Source: Oscillibacter sp. CAG:241
GTDB taxonomy: Bacteria; Bacillota; Clostridia; Oscillospirales; Oscillospiraceae
NCBI GenBank assembly: GCA_000435975.1
Contig: FR884087.1
Span: 1-28,935 of the forward strand
Length of the DNA: 28,935 nt
Direction: 5' to 3'
Shown here: positions 14,308-23,366 of the stretch, in pieces
How the letters are laid out: every line of letters starts with the position of its first letter
Numbering within the stretch: position 1 is the stretch's first letter
The notes under the pieces: model-generated
The model's input: only the letters and a program-made list of their open reading frames with translations
Database searches by the model: none
What the model was told of the DNA's origin: nothing
Translations under genes and position numbers: made by a program

Positions 14308-17300
14308 ATGGCACGCAGATTTCAGGAGATCACCGAGGTTTACCGGCAGGAACTGGCCGCACTGGCCCGTGGGGACAGGTGGACGGCGTTCCTGCGCTCC
14401 GCATGCCGGAACTACAAGCTGCACTTCGAGGAGCAGGTGTTGGTACACGCCCAGCGCCCGAACGCCACGGCCGTTCTGGAAATGGAGCACTGGAACCGCA
14501 GATTTGACCGCTGGGTCGATTTGGGTTCCACAGGCATCGCCGTGTTTGACCGGGATACCCCTGGCCGGGCACGGCTGAAATACTATTTTGACATTTCCGA
14601 CACTCACGAGGGCCGCTTTCACCGCCCTGTACCCCTGTGGCAGGTGTCCGCCGAACAGGAACCGGAGATCGTGGAGGCGCTGGAGCATCGGTTCGGTGCT
14701 TTGGCCCGGAAGGAGGCACTGGGGGATGCCATCGTATCCGCTATGGGAAATGCCGTCACGGATAACATGGCGGATTATCTCGCAGACCTGCAGCAGAGCC
14801 GGGACGGCAGCTTTCTGGAGGAACTGGACGAGCTGAATGTGAAGGTGCTCTACCGCCGTCTGCTGGAAAACAGCACGGCCTATATGCTGCTATGCCGCTG
14901 CGGTCTGGAACCGGATGCGTATTTTGAACCGGAGGATTTCTCCGAGGTGTTCAACTTCAACACGCCGGAGACCATGAACGCCTTGGGCGTGGCCACACGG
15001 GATATTGCCGAAAGCGGTCTGCGGGCCATTGCCCGGACGGTCCAAAGCCGCCAAAAGCAAATTCGCACAGTTGCGCCGCCTGCAGAAACTGCGTATCCTA
15101 TACACGAGCAAACAAACCTACAGGCTGAAAGGAGCGAAAAACATGGACATGACCTACACGATGAAGGACGGTTACCGGCTGCCGGATCTGCTGCCGCCGC
15201 AGGAGCCGGAGACAACCCTTGGGAAATACGGCCTGCTGCGCAGGAAGTATCTGAAAGCGCACCGGAAGGTGCTGTTCACGAATCTGCTGACATCGGGCAA
15301 GCTGAACGAGCATCTGGCGGAGATCGACCGGACGGCAAAGGAGCGCATGGAACAGTTGGTGACGGAGATGGCCCGGACCGAGGGTGTGACAGAGGAACTG
15401 AAAGCCGCCGACCCGATGAAATGGTTGGGGCTGATGAACAGCCTGAGAAACGCCGCCGAGGAGACGGTGCTGGCGGAGCTGATCTACAACTGAACACCGA
15501 ACCCGAAGAAGCGGACAGTGCGGAGGAAACATCCCCTGAACTGCCCGCTTTTTTGGATGAGAAGAAAATTTTCGCCATCATCGAAAACCGCAATGATGAC
15601 CTGATCTACAAGAAGGCGCAGATCGAGTTGTTTTTCGACACCCACCCGGATGAAGATGATCGTGCGAAGTATATTCGCTCTGCTTATCAGAATCGCTGGA
15701 CAGAGATCATCGCAGACGGCGTGCGGCTTGGCTATCATCCGCAGGAGGACGGTCTGCTCATGTGGGAAGGGTCCTTCCCGTCCCGCACCAGCGAGAGCGT
15801 ATTTTCGTGGAAGCTGGTGGCAGGCTTCACGGCGCAGCTTATTGACAAGCGGGAATATTTCATCAATACCAGCATCAAGCCGTTTGTTCCGAAGGACCCG
15901 CAGCAGCTCACCTTCTTTGACCTGCCTGCCCAGCCTGCGGATGCCCCGCTGTTCTCCCATCCGAAGCTGCCCCAGCAGATCATTGACGAAGCCCTGTGCG
16001 TTGGGGCCAATGACGAGCACAGTCGGCTCATCATCTGCGCCTACTTTATGAAGGATAAGCCAGACAACGCCGTATTTCTGCAAAGGCATTACGGCGAAAA
16101 CGGCGCAGGTTTCTATTTTGACGGGGAAAAGATTTCGCTCTGGTATGACACCGAGGGGATGCGTATTGCCCGTGGCACAACGACGCAGCGCAGCAGCGCT
16201 ACACTGCTTTCATGGGAGGAAGCAGCGAAGCGCATCCGGGAGCTGCTGGATTTGGGGCGGTATATGCCGCAGAGCGAACTGGATGAAGTCGAGCATTACG
16301 AGCGGATGCAGCTGGCGGACAGCATCGCCTATACCAGCCGGGACATAACGAAGGAAGCACGGGAAGCGGGCTTTCTGCCGCTGGCCATGCTGGCCCATTC
16401 CGTCAAGGGCGGCTATCCGGAAGTGCAGAAGCAGATCTATGGCCTTCTCTGCGAGGCGGATACCCTGCAAAAATGCGTGGATGAGTGGGGAGCGTTCAAC
16501 GATGCGCTGGACGCCGGGCAAGACCTGCTGCGTTTCCGGAGCCACCGTCCGAAAGAGATATTGCAGCGGCTCCGTGACCTTCAGCGAGAGCCGCTGCATT
16601 TTACCGTTGCCGACGGGTTTACTCCCGACCGGAAGTTTTTTATTTCCGCCGACGAGATCGACAAGGTGCTGCGTGAGGGCAGTGGAAGCACCGACTACCG
16701 TCTCGGCGTGTACGCTTTTTACGCCACCCACAAGGATAAGGCCGAGCGGGAAAAATACCTCAAGGATTATCACGGCGAGTACAGCGGTCACTGCGGCGGA
16801 AATGACAATATTACCCGCATCCGTGGCAAGGGCATCGAGTTCAGTCACGGCAGTATCACGGCCCCCTATGCCAAGGTCACGCTGAAATGGCCGGAGGCGG
16901 CCAAACGCATCGGAGAACTGATCTCCCGGAACAAATTCCTCTCCGATGCCGACCGGGCGGCCATGCCGAAATATGAGCGGGAACAGCTGGCCCGGAAGAT
17001 CGTAAATTTCTTCATGGATACGCCGGAGGATGTGGTGCGGCCGTTTTCCCAAAACGCCATTACAGACTATTGGGAGTGCGTCAAAACTGTGGCCGCACAG
17101 CTTTTGGACGCTGACCGGGTGCAGGAAATTTATCAGAATATGCTCCCTGCCTGGGAATCCACCAAGGCAGACGACCGGCACTATAACCTGCGGAAGCAAG
17201 GGCTGGAAGCCATGCGGGCCTATCTGGACGGCACCTATTCCGTATTTGGCCTTGAAAAACCGCTGCAAATGCCAATGGCACAAGCAAGCCCGGTTTGGCA

Positions 17301-20300
17301 GCAATATACCGCATTGAGCGCACAATATCCGAATGCGCTGGTACTGGTACAGGTTGGAGATTTCTACGAGGCGTTTGAAAAGGATGCCCAGGCACTGCAT
17401 GACCAATTCGGATATGCCACAACGAAACGTCGAGTCAGCGGCGGAAGCGGCTCCTATCTGATGGCCGGATTCCCTATCTCTTCGCTGGAATCTGTGCAGG
17501 GCAAGTTGGAATCGCTCGGTATTTCTGTCGTTGTCTCCGGCGAAAGTGGGACGGATTATTTTCCTGCCGAACTGCCGTCAGAGGAACCAGAAATGGGGCA
17601 GGAACCACTCACAGCAGAAACACCGACTTCGGAGGCAGCCCCGGAAGCACCAGCCGAAGAAGAAACGATTCTCCCAGCACCGAAGCCCATACAGGAGCGT
17701 GTGCGCTTTGCCCCGCTCCACCCGGAGATACCAGCCCAGCAGCGGCATGACTTCCGCATCACAGATTGGGCGCTGGGCGTGGGCAGCAAGGCGGAAAAGT
17801 ATGCGGCCAATGTGGCCGCCATCCGCACCCTGCAAAGGGTCGAGCAGGAAAACCGGCTGGCAGCGCCGGAGGAACAGGAAACCCTTTCCCGCTATGTGGG
17901 CTGGGGCGGCCTTGCCGACTGCTTCGATGAAAAGCACAGCCGGTATGCCGAACTGAAAGCGCTGCTCACCGAGGAAGAATATGCCGCCGCCCGTGCCAGC
18001 AGCCTGACCGCTTTTTATACCCCGCCCGTTCTCATCAACGCCATCTACAAGGCGCTGGCGCAGATGGGCTTGGAAAGCGGCAATCTGTTGGAGCCGGCCT
18101 GCGGCGTCGGCAACTTTATGGGAATGCTGCCGGACAGCATGAGGGATTGCAAGGTCTACGGCGTGGAACTCGACAGTATTTCCGGCCGCATCGCTCGACA
18201 ACTTTATCAGAACAGTCGTATTTCCGTTGCCGGCTATGAAAAGGCGGAGATACCGGACAGCTTCTTTGACGCAGCGGTGGGCAACGTGCCTTTTGGAAAT
18301 ATCAAGGTCGTTGATCGGCGCTACGACAAGCATCACTGGCTCATCCATGATTATTTTCTCGGAAAAACACTGGACAAGATACGTCCGGGCGGCGTGATTG
18401 CCTTCATCACCTCAAAAGGTACGATGGACAAGGAAAGCCCCGCCGTGCGGAAATATCTGGCCCAGCGGGCTGACCTCATCGGGGCGGTCCGCCTGCCGAA
18501 TACGGCCTTCAAGGCCAGCGCCGGGACGGATGTGACCAGCGACATTCTCTTTCTCCAGAAGCGTGACCGCATCGTGGATATAGAGCCAGATTGGGTGCAT
18601 TTGGACACGGATGAAAACGGCATCCGCATGAACAGCTATTTCGTCCGGCACCCGGAAATGGTGCTGGGCGAGATGGTCATGGAGAGCACCCAATACGGCA
18701 TGGACAGCGTGTGCAGGCCCCGTGAAGGGGATGACCTTGCCGCCCTGCTGAATAAGGCCGTATCCGAACTGCACGCCCGGCTCCCCGCCTATGAGCAGGA
18801 TGGGCCAGAGGAGGAAGATCTGTCCATCCCCGCCGACCCCGATGTACGGAATTACAGCTTTACCTCTGTGGACGGCAAGCTGTATTTCCGTATCGACAGC
18901 CGCATGGAGCCGGTCAATTTGCCGCTCACCACCGAGAACCGGGTGCGGGGTATGATGGCGCTGCGGGACTGCGCCCGCCAACTCATCGCCTATCAGATGG
19001 AAAACCACCCGGACGAGATCATTTGGCGGGAGCAGGAAAAACTTGGCAGTCTGTATGACGCCTATGTGAAAAAATATGGGCGGCTCTGCACCCGTGGCAA
19101 CCATCTGGCCTTTTCGGACGACGGCAGCTATCCCCTGCTGTGCTCGCTGGAGGTGCTGGATAACGAGGGCAATTTTGCACGCAAGGCGGATATGTTCACC
19201 AAACGGACCATCCGGCCCAACACGCCGGTGGCGCAGGTGGACACGGCTTCGGAGGCGCTGGCGGTATCGCTTTCTGAAAAAGCGCAGGTCGATCTCGCCT
19301 TTATGTCGGAACGCTCCGGAAAAAGCGAGGAGGAACTGGTGCAGGAGCTGTCCGGGGTCATCTACCAGAATATCCGCTGCGGTCTTACGCCGGAGGAGAT
19401 CAGTCCGGCGCAGCTTGATCTGGCGGCATACCCCTATGTCACCGCTGAGGAATTTCTGTCCGGCAATGTGCGGAAAAAGCTGCAAATGGTGAAGGCCCTG
19501 CAAGCAGCGTTACCGGCTGAAAAGAAGCAGGAACTGGTCGGGTATGCCGCCGCATTGGAGGCCGTGCAGCCGCCAGACCTGACCGCTGCGGAGATCGGCG
19601 TGCGGATCGGTGCATCGTGGGTGCCCGCCGAGATTTATCAGCAGTTTATGTTCGAGCTGTTCGGCACCAGCGTATATGCCCGGCAGAAAATGCGGGTCGT
19701 TCGCTCCGAATACAGCGGCGAATGGAACATCAGCAACAAGAGCATGGACGGCGGCAACATCAAAGCCGTCACCACCTACGGCACCAAACGCATTACGGCA
19801 TATCACATTCTGGAGCAGACGCTGAATCAGCGGGTAGTCAAGGTGTTCGACACCGTTGTGGAGGACGGCAAGGAGCGGCCGGTACTGAATGTGAAGGAAA
19901 CCGCCATTGCGCAGGACCGGCAGGAACTGATCAAGTCCAAATTTGCCGATTGGCTTTGGCAGGACATTGACCGGCGGGAGCGGTTGTGCCGTATTTATAA
20001 CGACACCTTCAACTCCATCCGCCCACGGGAGTACGACGGCAGCCATCTCCGCTTTGTGGGGATGAACCCGGAGATCACCCTGCGGAAGCATCAGGTGAAC
20101 GCCATCGCCCATGTGATCTACGGCGGCAACACGCTGCTGGCCCACGAAGTAGGGGCAGGGAAAACTTACGAAATTGTTGCCGCCGCTATGGAGATGAAGC
20201 GGTTAGGGCTATGCACCAAGTCGCTGGTCGTGGTGCCAAACCATATCACGGAGCAGTGGGCAGCAGAATGGCTCCAGCTTTACCCGGCTGCCAACATTCT

Positions 20301-22599
20301 GGTGGCCACCGAGCGGGACTTTGAAAAGCACAACCGCCGCAGGCTATGCGCCCGCATCGCCACCGGCGATTATGACGCTGTTATCATCGGCCACAGTCAG
20401 CTGATGAAGATCCCCCTGTCCCGTGAGCGGCAGCGGGAGATTCTGCAGCGGCAGATCAACGAGGTGCTGCTGGCCATCAGCGACGCCAAGCGGCAGAGGG
20501 CGGAGAACTTCACCATCAAGCAGATGGAGCGCACCCGCAAGTCGCTGGAGACACGGTTGGAAAAGCTCAACGACCAGAGCACCAAAGACGACACGGTGAC
20601 TTTTGAAGAATTAGGCATCGACCGACTGTTCATCGACGAGAGCCACAATTTCAAGAACCTGTTCCTGATGACGAAAATGCGGAACGTCGGCGGCATCGCA
20701 CAGACGGAGGCGCAGAAATCCTCGGACCTCTTTGCCAAGTGCCAGTATCTGGACGAGCTGACCAACAGCCACGGCGTTATCTTCGCCACCGGCACCCCCA
20801 TTTCCAACAGCATGGTGGAGTTATATACGATCCAGCGGTACTTGCAGTATGGGACGCTGCAGGAGATGGGCCTTGTCCACTTCGACGATTGGGCCAGCGA
20901 CTTTGGAGAGACGGTGACAGCCATCGAACTGGCCCCCGAAGGCAGCGGCTACCGCCCGAAAACCCGCTTTGCAAAATTTTTCAATCTGCCGGAACTGATG
21001 GCGACCTTCAAAATGGTGGCCGATGTGCAGACGGCGGATATGCTGAACCTGCCGGTCCCGAAAGCCAATTTTCACACCGAGGTCATCCAGCCGAACGAAT
21101 TGCAGCGGGCGGTGGTAGCGGAACTGGCGGAACGAGCCGAGCGTGTCCGTGCCCGTGCGGTCGATCCCAGCACGGACAATATGCTCCGCATCACCAACGA
21201 TGGACGGAAGCTGGCGCTGGATATGCGCCTTATCAACCCGCTGGCCGCCGATGACCCCAACGGCAAGGTCGCAACCTGCGCCCGCAATGTCGCCCGTATC
21301 TGGGCGCAGACCAAAGATCAGCGCAGCACCCAGCTGGTTTTCTGCGACCTGTCTACGCCTAACAAGAATACGCCGATTGAAATGCAGAAAAATGCAGAAG
21401 GGGTCTATGAAATGATACCGGATCAGTTTACGGATGTGTATAACGACCTGAAAAAGAAGCTCGTGGCAGAGGGTATTCCGGAGGAGGAAATTGCCTTTAT
21501 CCATGATGCCAAAACCGAGCAAAAGAAAAAGGAGCTGTTTGCCAAAGTGCGTGGAGGCGAGGTGCGCATCCTCATGGGCAGCACGGCCAAAATGGGCGCA
21601 GGCACCAATGTCCAGGACCGGCTTATTGCCCTGCATGATCTCGATTGTCCCTGGCGGCCCAGCGACCTCCAGCAGCGCCTTGGACGCATCGTGCGGCAGG
21701 GCAACCAAAACCCGGAGGTGGAGATCTTCCGTTATGTGACCGAGGGTACATTCGACGCCTATCTTTATCAGCTGGTGGAATCCAAGCAGCGGTTCATTGC
21801 CCAGATCATGACCTCCAAACTGCCAGCCCGTGCGGCAGAGGATGTGGACGAAACGGCGCTTTCCTATGCCGAGATCAAGGCGCTGGCCACAGGAAACCCA
21901 CAAATCATTGAAAAGTGCAATCTGGATATGGAGGTCAGCAAGCTGAATATGCTCCGTGCCAGCCATCTGAGCCAGCGGTATGCGCTGGAGGAGTTGGTGC
22001 TGCGGAAGTATCCGGCAGAGATCAAGGAACTAAACGAACGCATCGCCGGATATGAGCAGGACAACGCACGGCTGGCCGAGCATCCGAAGCCCGCTGAGGG
22101 CATTGCACCGATGATCTTAAATGGCGTCACCTACGCAGAGCGTGAGGATGCCGGAAAGGCCATCATCCATGTCTGCACCCACATGAACGGAGCGGGGACT
22201 GTCCCTGTTGGCAGCTACCGTGGATTTGATATGGCGCTCAGCTATGACAGCAAAACCAACGAATTTCACATGACGCTGAAAGGAAGTCTCTCCCATACGG
22301 CTGTACTGGGGGGAGACGCAGGCGGCAATGTGACCCGCATCGACAATGCGTTGGAGAAAATCAATGAGCGTTTGGAAAACGCTCGGTCACAGCTTGCCCA
22401 TGCCACCGAGCAGCTTGAAAACGCCCGCACAGAGATGACTGCCCCCTTTCCGAGGGAGGCAGAACTGGCCGAAAAAACACGGCGGCTGAATGAACTGAAT
22501 GTGCTGCTGAATCTCAATGAGCCGGATCGTGTCGTCATGTCGGAGGAGCCGGACGAGGGCGGCAGCCCCCGGCCGAGAACGGCAGACCGGGAACGGTGA
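14308..22599 (+). CDS. Giant ICE protein: ArdC-like, MutS-I-like, N6-adenine methylase and SNF2 helicase
   Basis: A 2763-residue protein. Residues about 1-130 resemble the ArdC/LtrC N-terminal ssDNA-binding domain (LHFEEQVLVHAQRP, STGIAVFDRD). Residues about 279-396 form a low-complexity Gly/Asp/Glu/Arg/Ala linker that is also coding for tnpV in another frame. Three related alpha/beta segments follow near 415-510, 554-680 and 772-900 (shared WEEAAKRIRELL / WPEAAKRIGELI). A MutS domain I-like unit lies near 990-1085 (VLVQVGDFYEAFEKDA). The methylase has motif I LEPACGVGNF (1261-1270) and NVPFG (N1326) in place of NPPY. The SNF2 helicase has GAGKT (1949-1953), DESH (2110-2113) and QRLGRIVRQG (2456-2465), then a C-terminal coiled coil. 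AGGAGG lies 4 bases before the ATG. It probably processes or protects transferring DNA; it ends TADRER. Confidence 0.9.
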   Translation: MARRFQEITEVYRQELAALARGDRWTAFLRSACRNYKLHFEEQVLVHAQRPNATAVLEMEHWNRRFDRWVDLGSTGIAVFDRDTPGRARLKYYFDISDTHEGRFHRPVPLWQVSAEQEPEIVEALEHRFGALARKEALGDAIVSAMGNAVTDNMADYLADLQQSRDGSFLEELDELNVKVLYRRLLENSTAYMLLCRCGLEPDAYFEPEDFSEVFNFNTPETMNALGVATRDIAESGLRAIARTVQSRQKQIRTVAPPAETAYPIHEQTNLQAERSEKHGHDLHDEGRLPAAGSAAAAGAGDNPWEIRPAAQEVSESAPEGAVHESADIGQAERASGGDRPDGKGAHGTVGDGDGPDRGCDRGTESRRPDEMVGADEQPEKRRRGDGAGGADLQLNTEPEEADSAEETSPELPAFLDEKKIFAIIENRNDDLIYKKAQIELFFDTHPDEDDRAKYIRSAYQNRWTEIIADGVRLGYHPQEDGLLMWEGSFPSRTSESVFSWKLVAGFTAQLIDKREYFINTSIKPFVPKDPQQLTFFDLPAQPADAPLFSHPKLPQQIIDEALCVGANDEHSRLIICAYFMKDKPDNAVFLQRHYGENGAGFYFDGEKISLWYDTEGMRIARGTTTQRSSATLLSWEEAAKRIRELLDLGRYMPQSELDEVEHYERMQLADSIAYTSRDITKEAREAGFLPLAMLAHSVKGGYPEVQKQIYGLLCEADTLQKCVDEWGAFNDALDAGQDLLRFRSHRPKEILQRLRDLQREPLHFTVADGFTPDRKFFISADEIDKVLREGSGSTDYRLGVYAFYATHKDKAEREKYLKDYHGEYSGHCGGNDNITRIRGKGIEFSHGSITAPYAKVTLKWPEAAKRIGELISRNKFLSDADRAAMPKYEREQLARKIVNFFMDTPEDVVRPFSQNAITDYWECVKTVAAQLLDADRVQEIYQNMLPAWESTKADDRHYNLRKQGLEAMRAYLDGTYSVFGLEKPLQMPMAQASPVWQQYTALSAQYPNALVLVQVGDFYEAFEKDAQALHDQFGYATTKRRVSGGSGSYLMAGFPISSLESVQGKLESLGISVVVSGESGTDYFPAELPSEEPEMGQEPLTAETPTSEAAPEAPAEEETILPAPKPIQERVRFAPLHPEIPAQQRHDFRITDWALGVGSKAEKYAANVAAIRTLQRVEQENRLAAPEEQETLSRYVGWGGLADCFDEKHSRYAELKALLTEEEYAAARASSLTAFYTPPVLINAIYKALAQMGLESGNLLEPACGVGNFMGMLPDSMRDCKVYGVELDSISGRIARQLYQNSRISVAGYEKAEIPDSFFDAAVGNVPFGNIKVVDRRYDKHHWLIHDYFLGKTLDKIRPGGVIAFITSKGTMDKESPAVRKYLAQRADLIGAVRLPNTAFKASAGTDVTSDILFLQKRDRIVDIEPDWVHLDTDENGIRMNSYFVRHPEMVLGEMVMESTQYGMDSVCRPREGDDLAALLNKAVSELHARLPAYEQDGPEEEDLSIPADPDVRNYSFTSVDGKLYFRIDSRMEPVNLPLTTENRVRGMMALRDCARQLIAYQMENHPDEIIWREQEKLGSLYDAYVKKYGRLCTRGNHLAFSDDGSYPLLCSLEVLDNEGNFARKADMFTKRTIRPNTPVAQVDTASEALAVSLSEKAQVDLAFMSERSGKSEEELVQELSGVIYQNIRCGLTPEEISPAQLDLAAYPYVTAEEFLSGNVRKKLQMVKALQAALPAEKKQELVGYAAALEAVQPPDLTAAEIGVRIGASWVPAEIYQQFMFELFGTSVYARQKMRVVRSEYSGEWNISNKSMDGGNIKAVTTYGTKRITAYHILEQTLNQRVVKVFDTVVEDGKERPVLNVKETAIAQDRQELIKSKFADWLWQDIDRRERLCRIYNDTFNSIRPREYDGSHLRFVGMNPEITLRKHQVNAIAHVIYGGNTLLAHEVGAGKTYEIVAAAMEMKRLGLCTKSLVVVPNHITEQWAAEWLQLYPAANILVATERDFEKHNRRRLCARIATGDYDAVIIGHSQLMKIPLSRERQREILQRQINEVLLAISDAKRQRAENFTIKQMERTRKSLETRLEKLNDQSTKDDTVTFEELGIDRLFIDESHNFKNLFLMTKMRNVGGIAQTEAQKSSDLFAKCQYLDELTNSHGVIFATGTPISNSMVELYTIQRYLQYGTLQEMGLVHFDDWASDFGETVTAIELAPEGSGYRPKTRFAKFFNLPELMATFKMVADVQTADMLNLPVPKANFHTEVIQPNELQRAVVAELAERAERVRARAVDPSTDNMLRITNDGRKLALDMRLINPLAADDPNGKVATCARNVARIWAQTKDQRSTQLVFCDLSTPNKNTPIEMQKNAEGVYEMIPDQFTDVYNDLKKKLVAEGIPEEEIAFIHDAKTEQKKKELFAKVRGGEVRILMGSTAKMGAGTNVQDRLIALHDLDCPWRPSDLQQRLGRIVRQGNQNPEVEIFRYVTEGTFDAYLYQLVESKQRFIAQIMTSKLPARAAEDVDETALSYAEIKALATGNPQIIEKCNLDMEVSKLNMLRASHLSQRYALEELVLRKYPAEIKELNERIAGYEQDNARLAEHPKPAEGIAPMILNGVTYAEREDAGKAIIHVCTHMNGAGTVPVGSYRGFDMALSYDSKTNEFHMTLKGSLSHTAVLGGDAGGNVTRIDNALEKINERLENARSQLAHATEQLENARTEMTAPFPREAELAEKTRRLNELNVLLNLNEPDRVVMSEEPDEGGSPRPRTADRER
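15143..15493 (+). CDS. tnpV: TnpV-like protein nested inside the giant gene
   Basis: A complete 116-residue frame in the +1 frame relative to the giant gene. It starts MDMTYTMKDGYRLPDLLPP, continues with GKYGLLRRKYLKAHRKVLF and TNLLTSGKLNEHLAEIDRTA, then a helix (MEQLVTEMARTEGVTEELKA) and ends EETVLAELIYN. This is the consensus I know for TnpV proteins, named from Tn4451-type elements and suggested to be Xis-like. AAAGGAG lies 8 bases before the ATG at 15143, a proper ribosome binding site inside another gene. The amphipathic, protein-like sequence here contrasts with the low-complexity product of the giant frame, so this frame looks like the ancestral or better-constrained one. Confidence 0.8.
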   Translation: MDMTYTMKDGYRLPDLLPPQEPETTLGKYGLLRRKYLKAHRKVLFTNLLTSGKLNEHLAEIDRTAKERMEQLVTEMARTEGVTEELKAADPMKWLGLMNSLRNAAEETVLAELIYN

Positions 22600-22636
22600 T
22601 CTGCATCCTTCTGCTTTTACCGGTCGAGGAAGAGAA

Positions 22637-22669
22637 CAAGGCAGCAGGCTGTTTCGGCCTGCTGCCTTG
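22637..22669. terminator. Perfect 13-bp hairpin between the giant gene and rloB
   Basis: CAAGGCAGCAGGC pairs with GCCTGCTGCCTTG around TGTTTCG. It lies between convergent genes and could stop both transcripts. No strong T tract follows on either side, so it may rely on pausing or also protect mRNA ends. Confidence 0.6.
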
Positions 22670-22683
22670 CTCTCTCCGACACT

Positions 22684-22696
22684 CCAAAAAGTTGCA
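22684..22696 (+). repeat. 13-bp direct repeat, left copy, flanking rloAB
   Basis: CCAAAAAGTTGCA here is identical to 24828-24840. The two copies bracket the rloB-rloA module. The right copy is the first unit of a longer repeat array, so the module seems to have been inserted into or recombined within that array. Confidence 0.7.
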
Positions 22697-22736
22697 TATT
22701 TTCGCAAGTTTTCACTTTGCGGTTGTGGGCGCTGCT

Positions 22737-23366
22737 TTAAGATTGCTGGCTGTTCAGATACTCAACCAGCTCGCAAACCGTTGTGACCGGGTTACTATCT
22801 CGGCTGAGAATAACTACATTGTCCTTGTAAAGGCTATCCAAGCGTTCCCTGGCACGCTGCATTGCCTCTGATTGATGAGGTAACAGGTCGGCAAAAACAT
22901 CCAGATTCTTTTCGTATTTTTCAAGCCGTCCTTTGCTTTGCAGTTGGTGCAGAACTTCTTCGGCCCCGTTTAAGTAGCTGTTCTGCTTTACAAAATGAAG
23001 CAGATACCAGTACTCAAAGCAAGGATTGGAATAGGCAATTTTATACCCGTGTTTCTCAGCGTAGTCGGCGGCATTTTTCAATTCGGAGTTCTTGTTATCA
23101 TCGCAATCGAAAACGCACCACAGTTGGTCTCCGTCCTTTGGAAAATAATCCGATTGAGAAAGCAGCCCTTTTGCGTGCTTCACCAAATGCTCTGCAGCCT
23201 TGTGCTTGGAAGAAATCGGCACAATATCTACCAGGCAGTTGCGGGAACGGAAATGCTTGAAATATTTGATCTCCGTTTCTTTTCCCTCACAGATTATATA
23301 AATGATGGGCCTACGTTTGCGACGGCCTGCTTTATTTGGGTCGTATTCTTTCCTCATTCCTGCCAT
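22737..23366 (-). CDS. rloB: RloB-like Toprim-fold putative nuclease
   Basis: A 209-residue protein with the RloB pattern: a basic N-terminus (KAGRRKRRP), a first motif IICEGKETEIKYF with E27, an acidic pair in CVFDCDD (D87, D89), and SNPCFEYWYLLHF (residues 113 on). The E and DxD placement fits a Toprim-like metal site as in OLD-family partner nucleases. RloA-RloB pairs were named from restriction-linked loci in Campylobacter and are regarded as likely anti-phage systems. The ATG at 23366 has GGAGG 9 bases upstream and overlaps rloA by 13 bp; a second ATG at 23357 (ATGA overlap) is an alternative. The gene ends just before the convergent giant gene. Confidence 0.82.
   Translation of the reverse strand: MAGMRKEYDPNKAGRRKRRPIIYIICEGKETEIKYFKHFRSRNCLVDIVPISSKHKAAEHLVKHAKGLLSQSDYFPKDGDQLWCVFDCDDNKNSELKNAADYAEKHGYKIAYSNPCFEYWYLLHFVKQNSYLNGAEEVLHQLQSKGRLEKYEKNLDVFADLLPHQSEAMQRARERLDSLYKDNVVILSRDSNPVTTVCELVEYLNSQQS

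Noticed and set aside
16210..21966. Several long minus-strand frames within the giant helicase gene
   Set aside because: They mirror its codon bias, lack ribosome binding sites and resemble no family. Only the plus-strand tnpV frame has both a site and a recognisable product.
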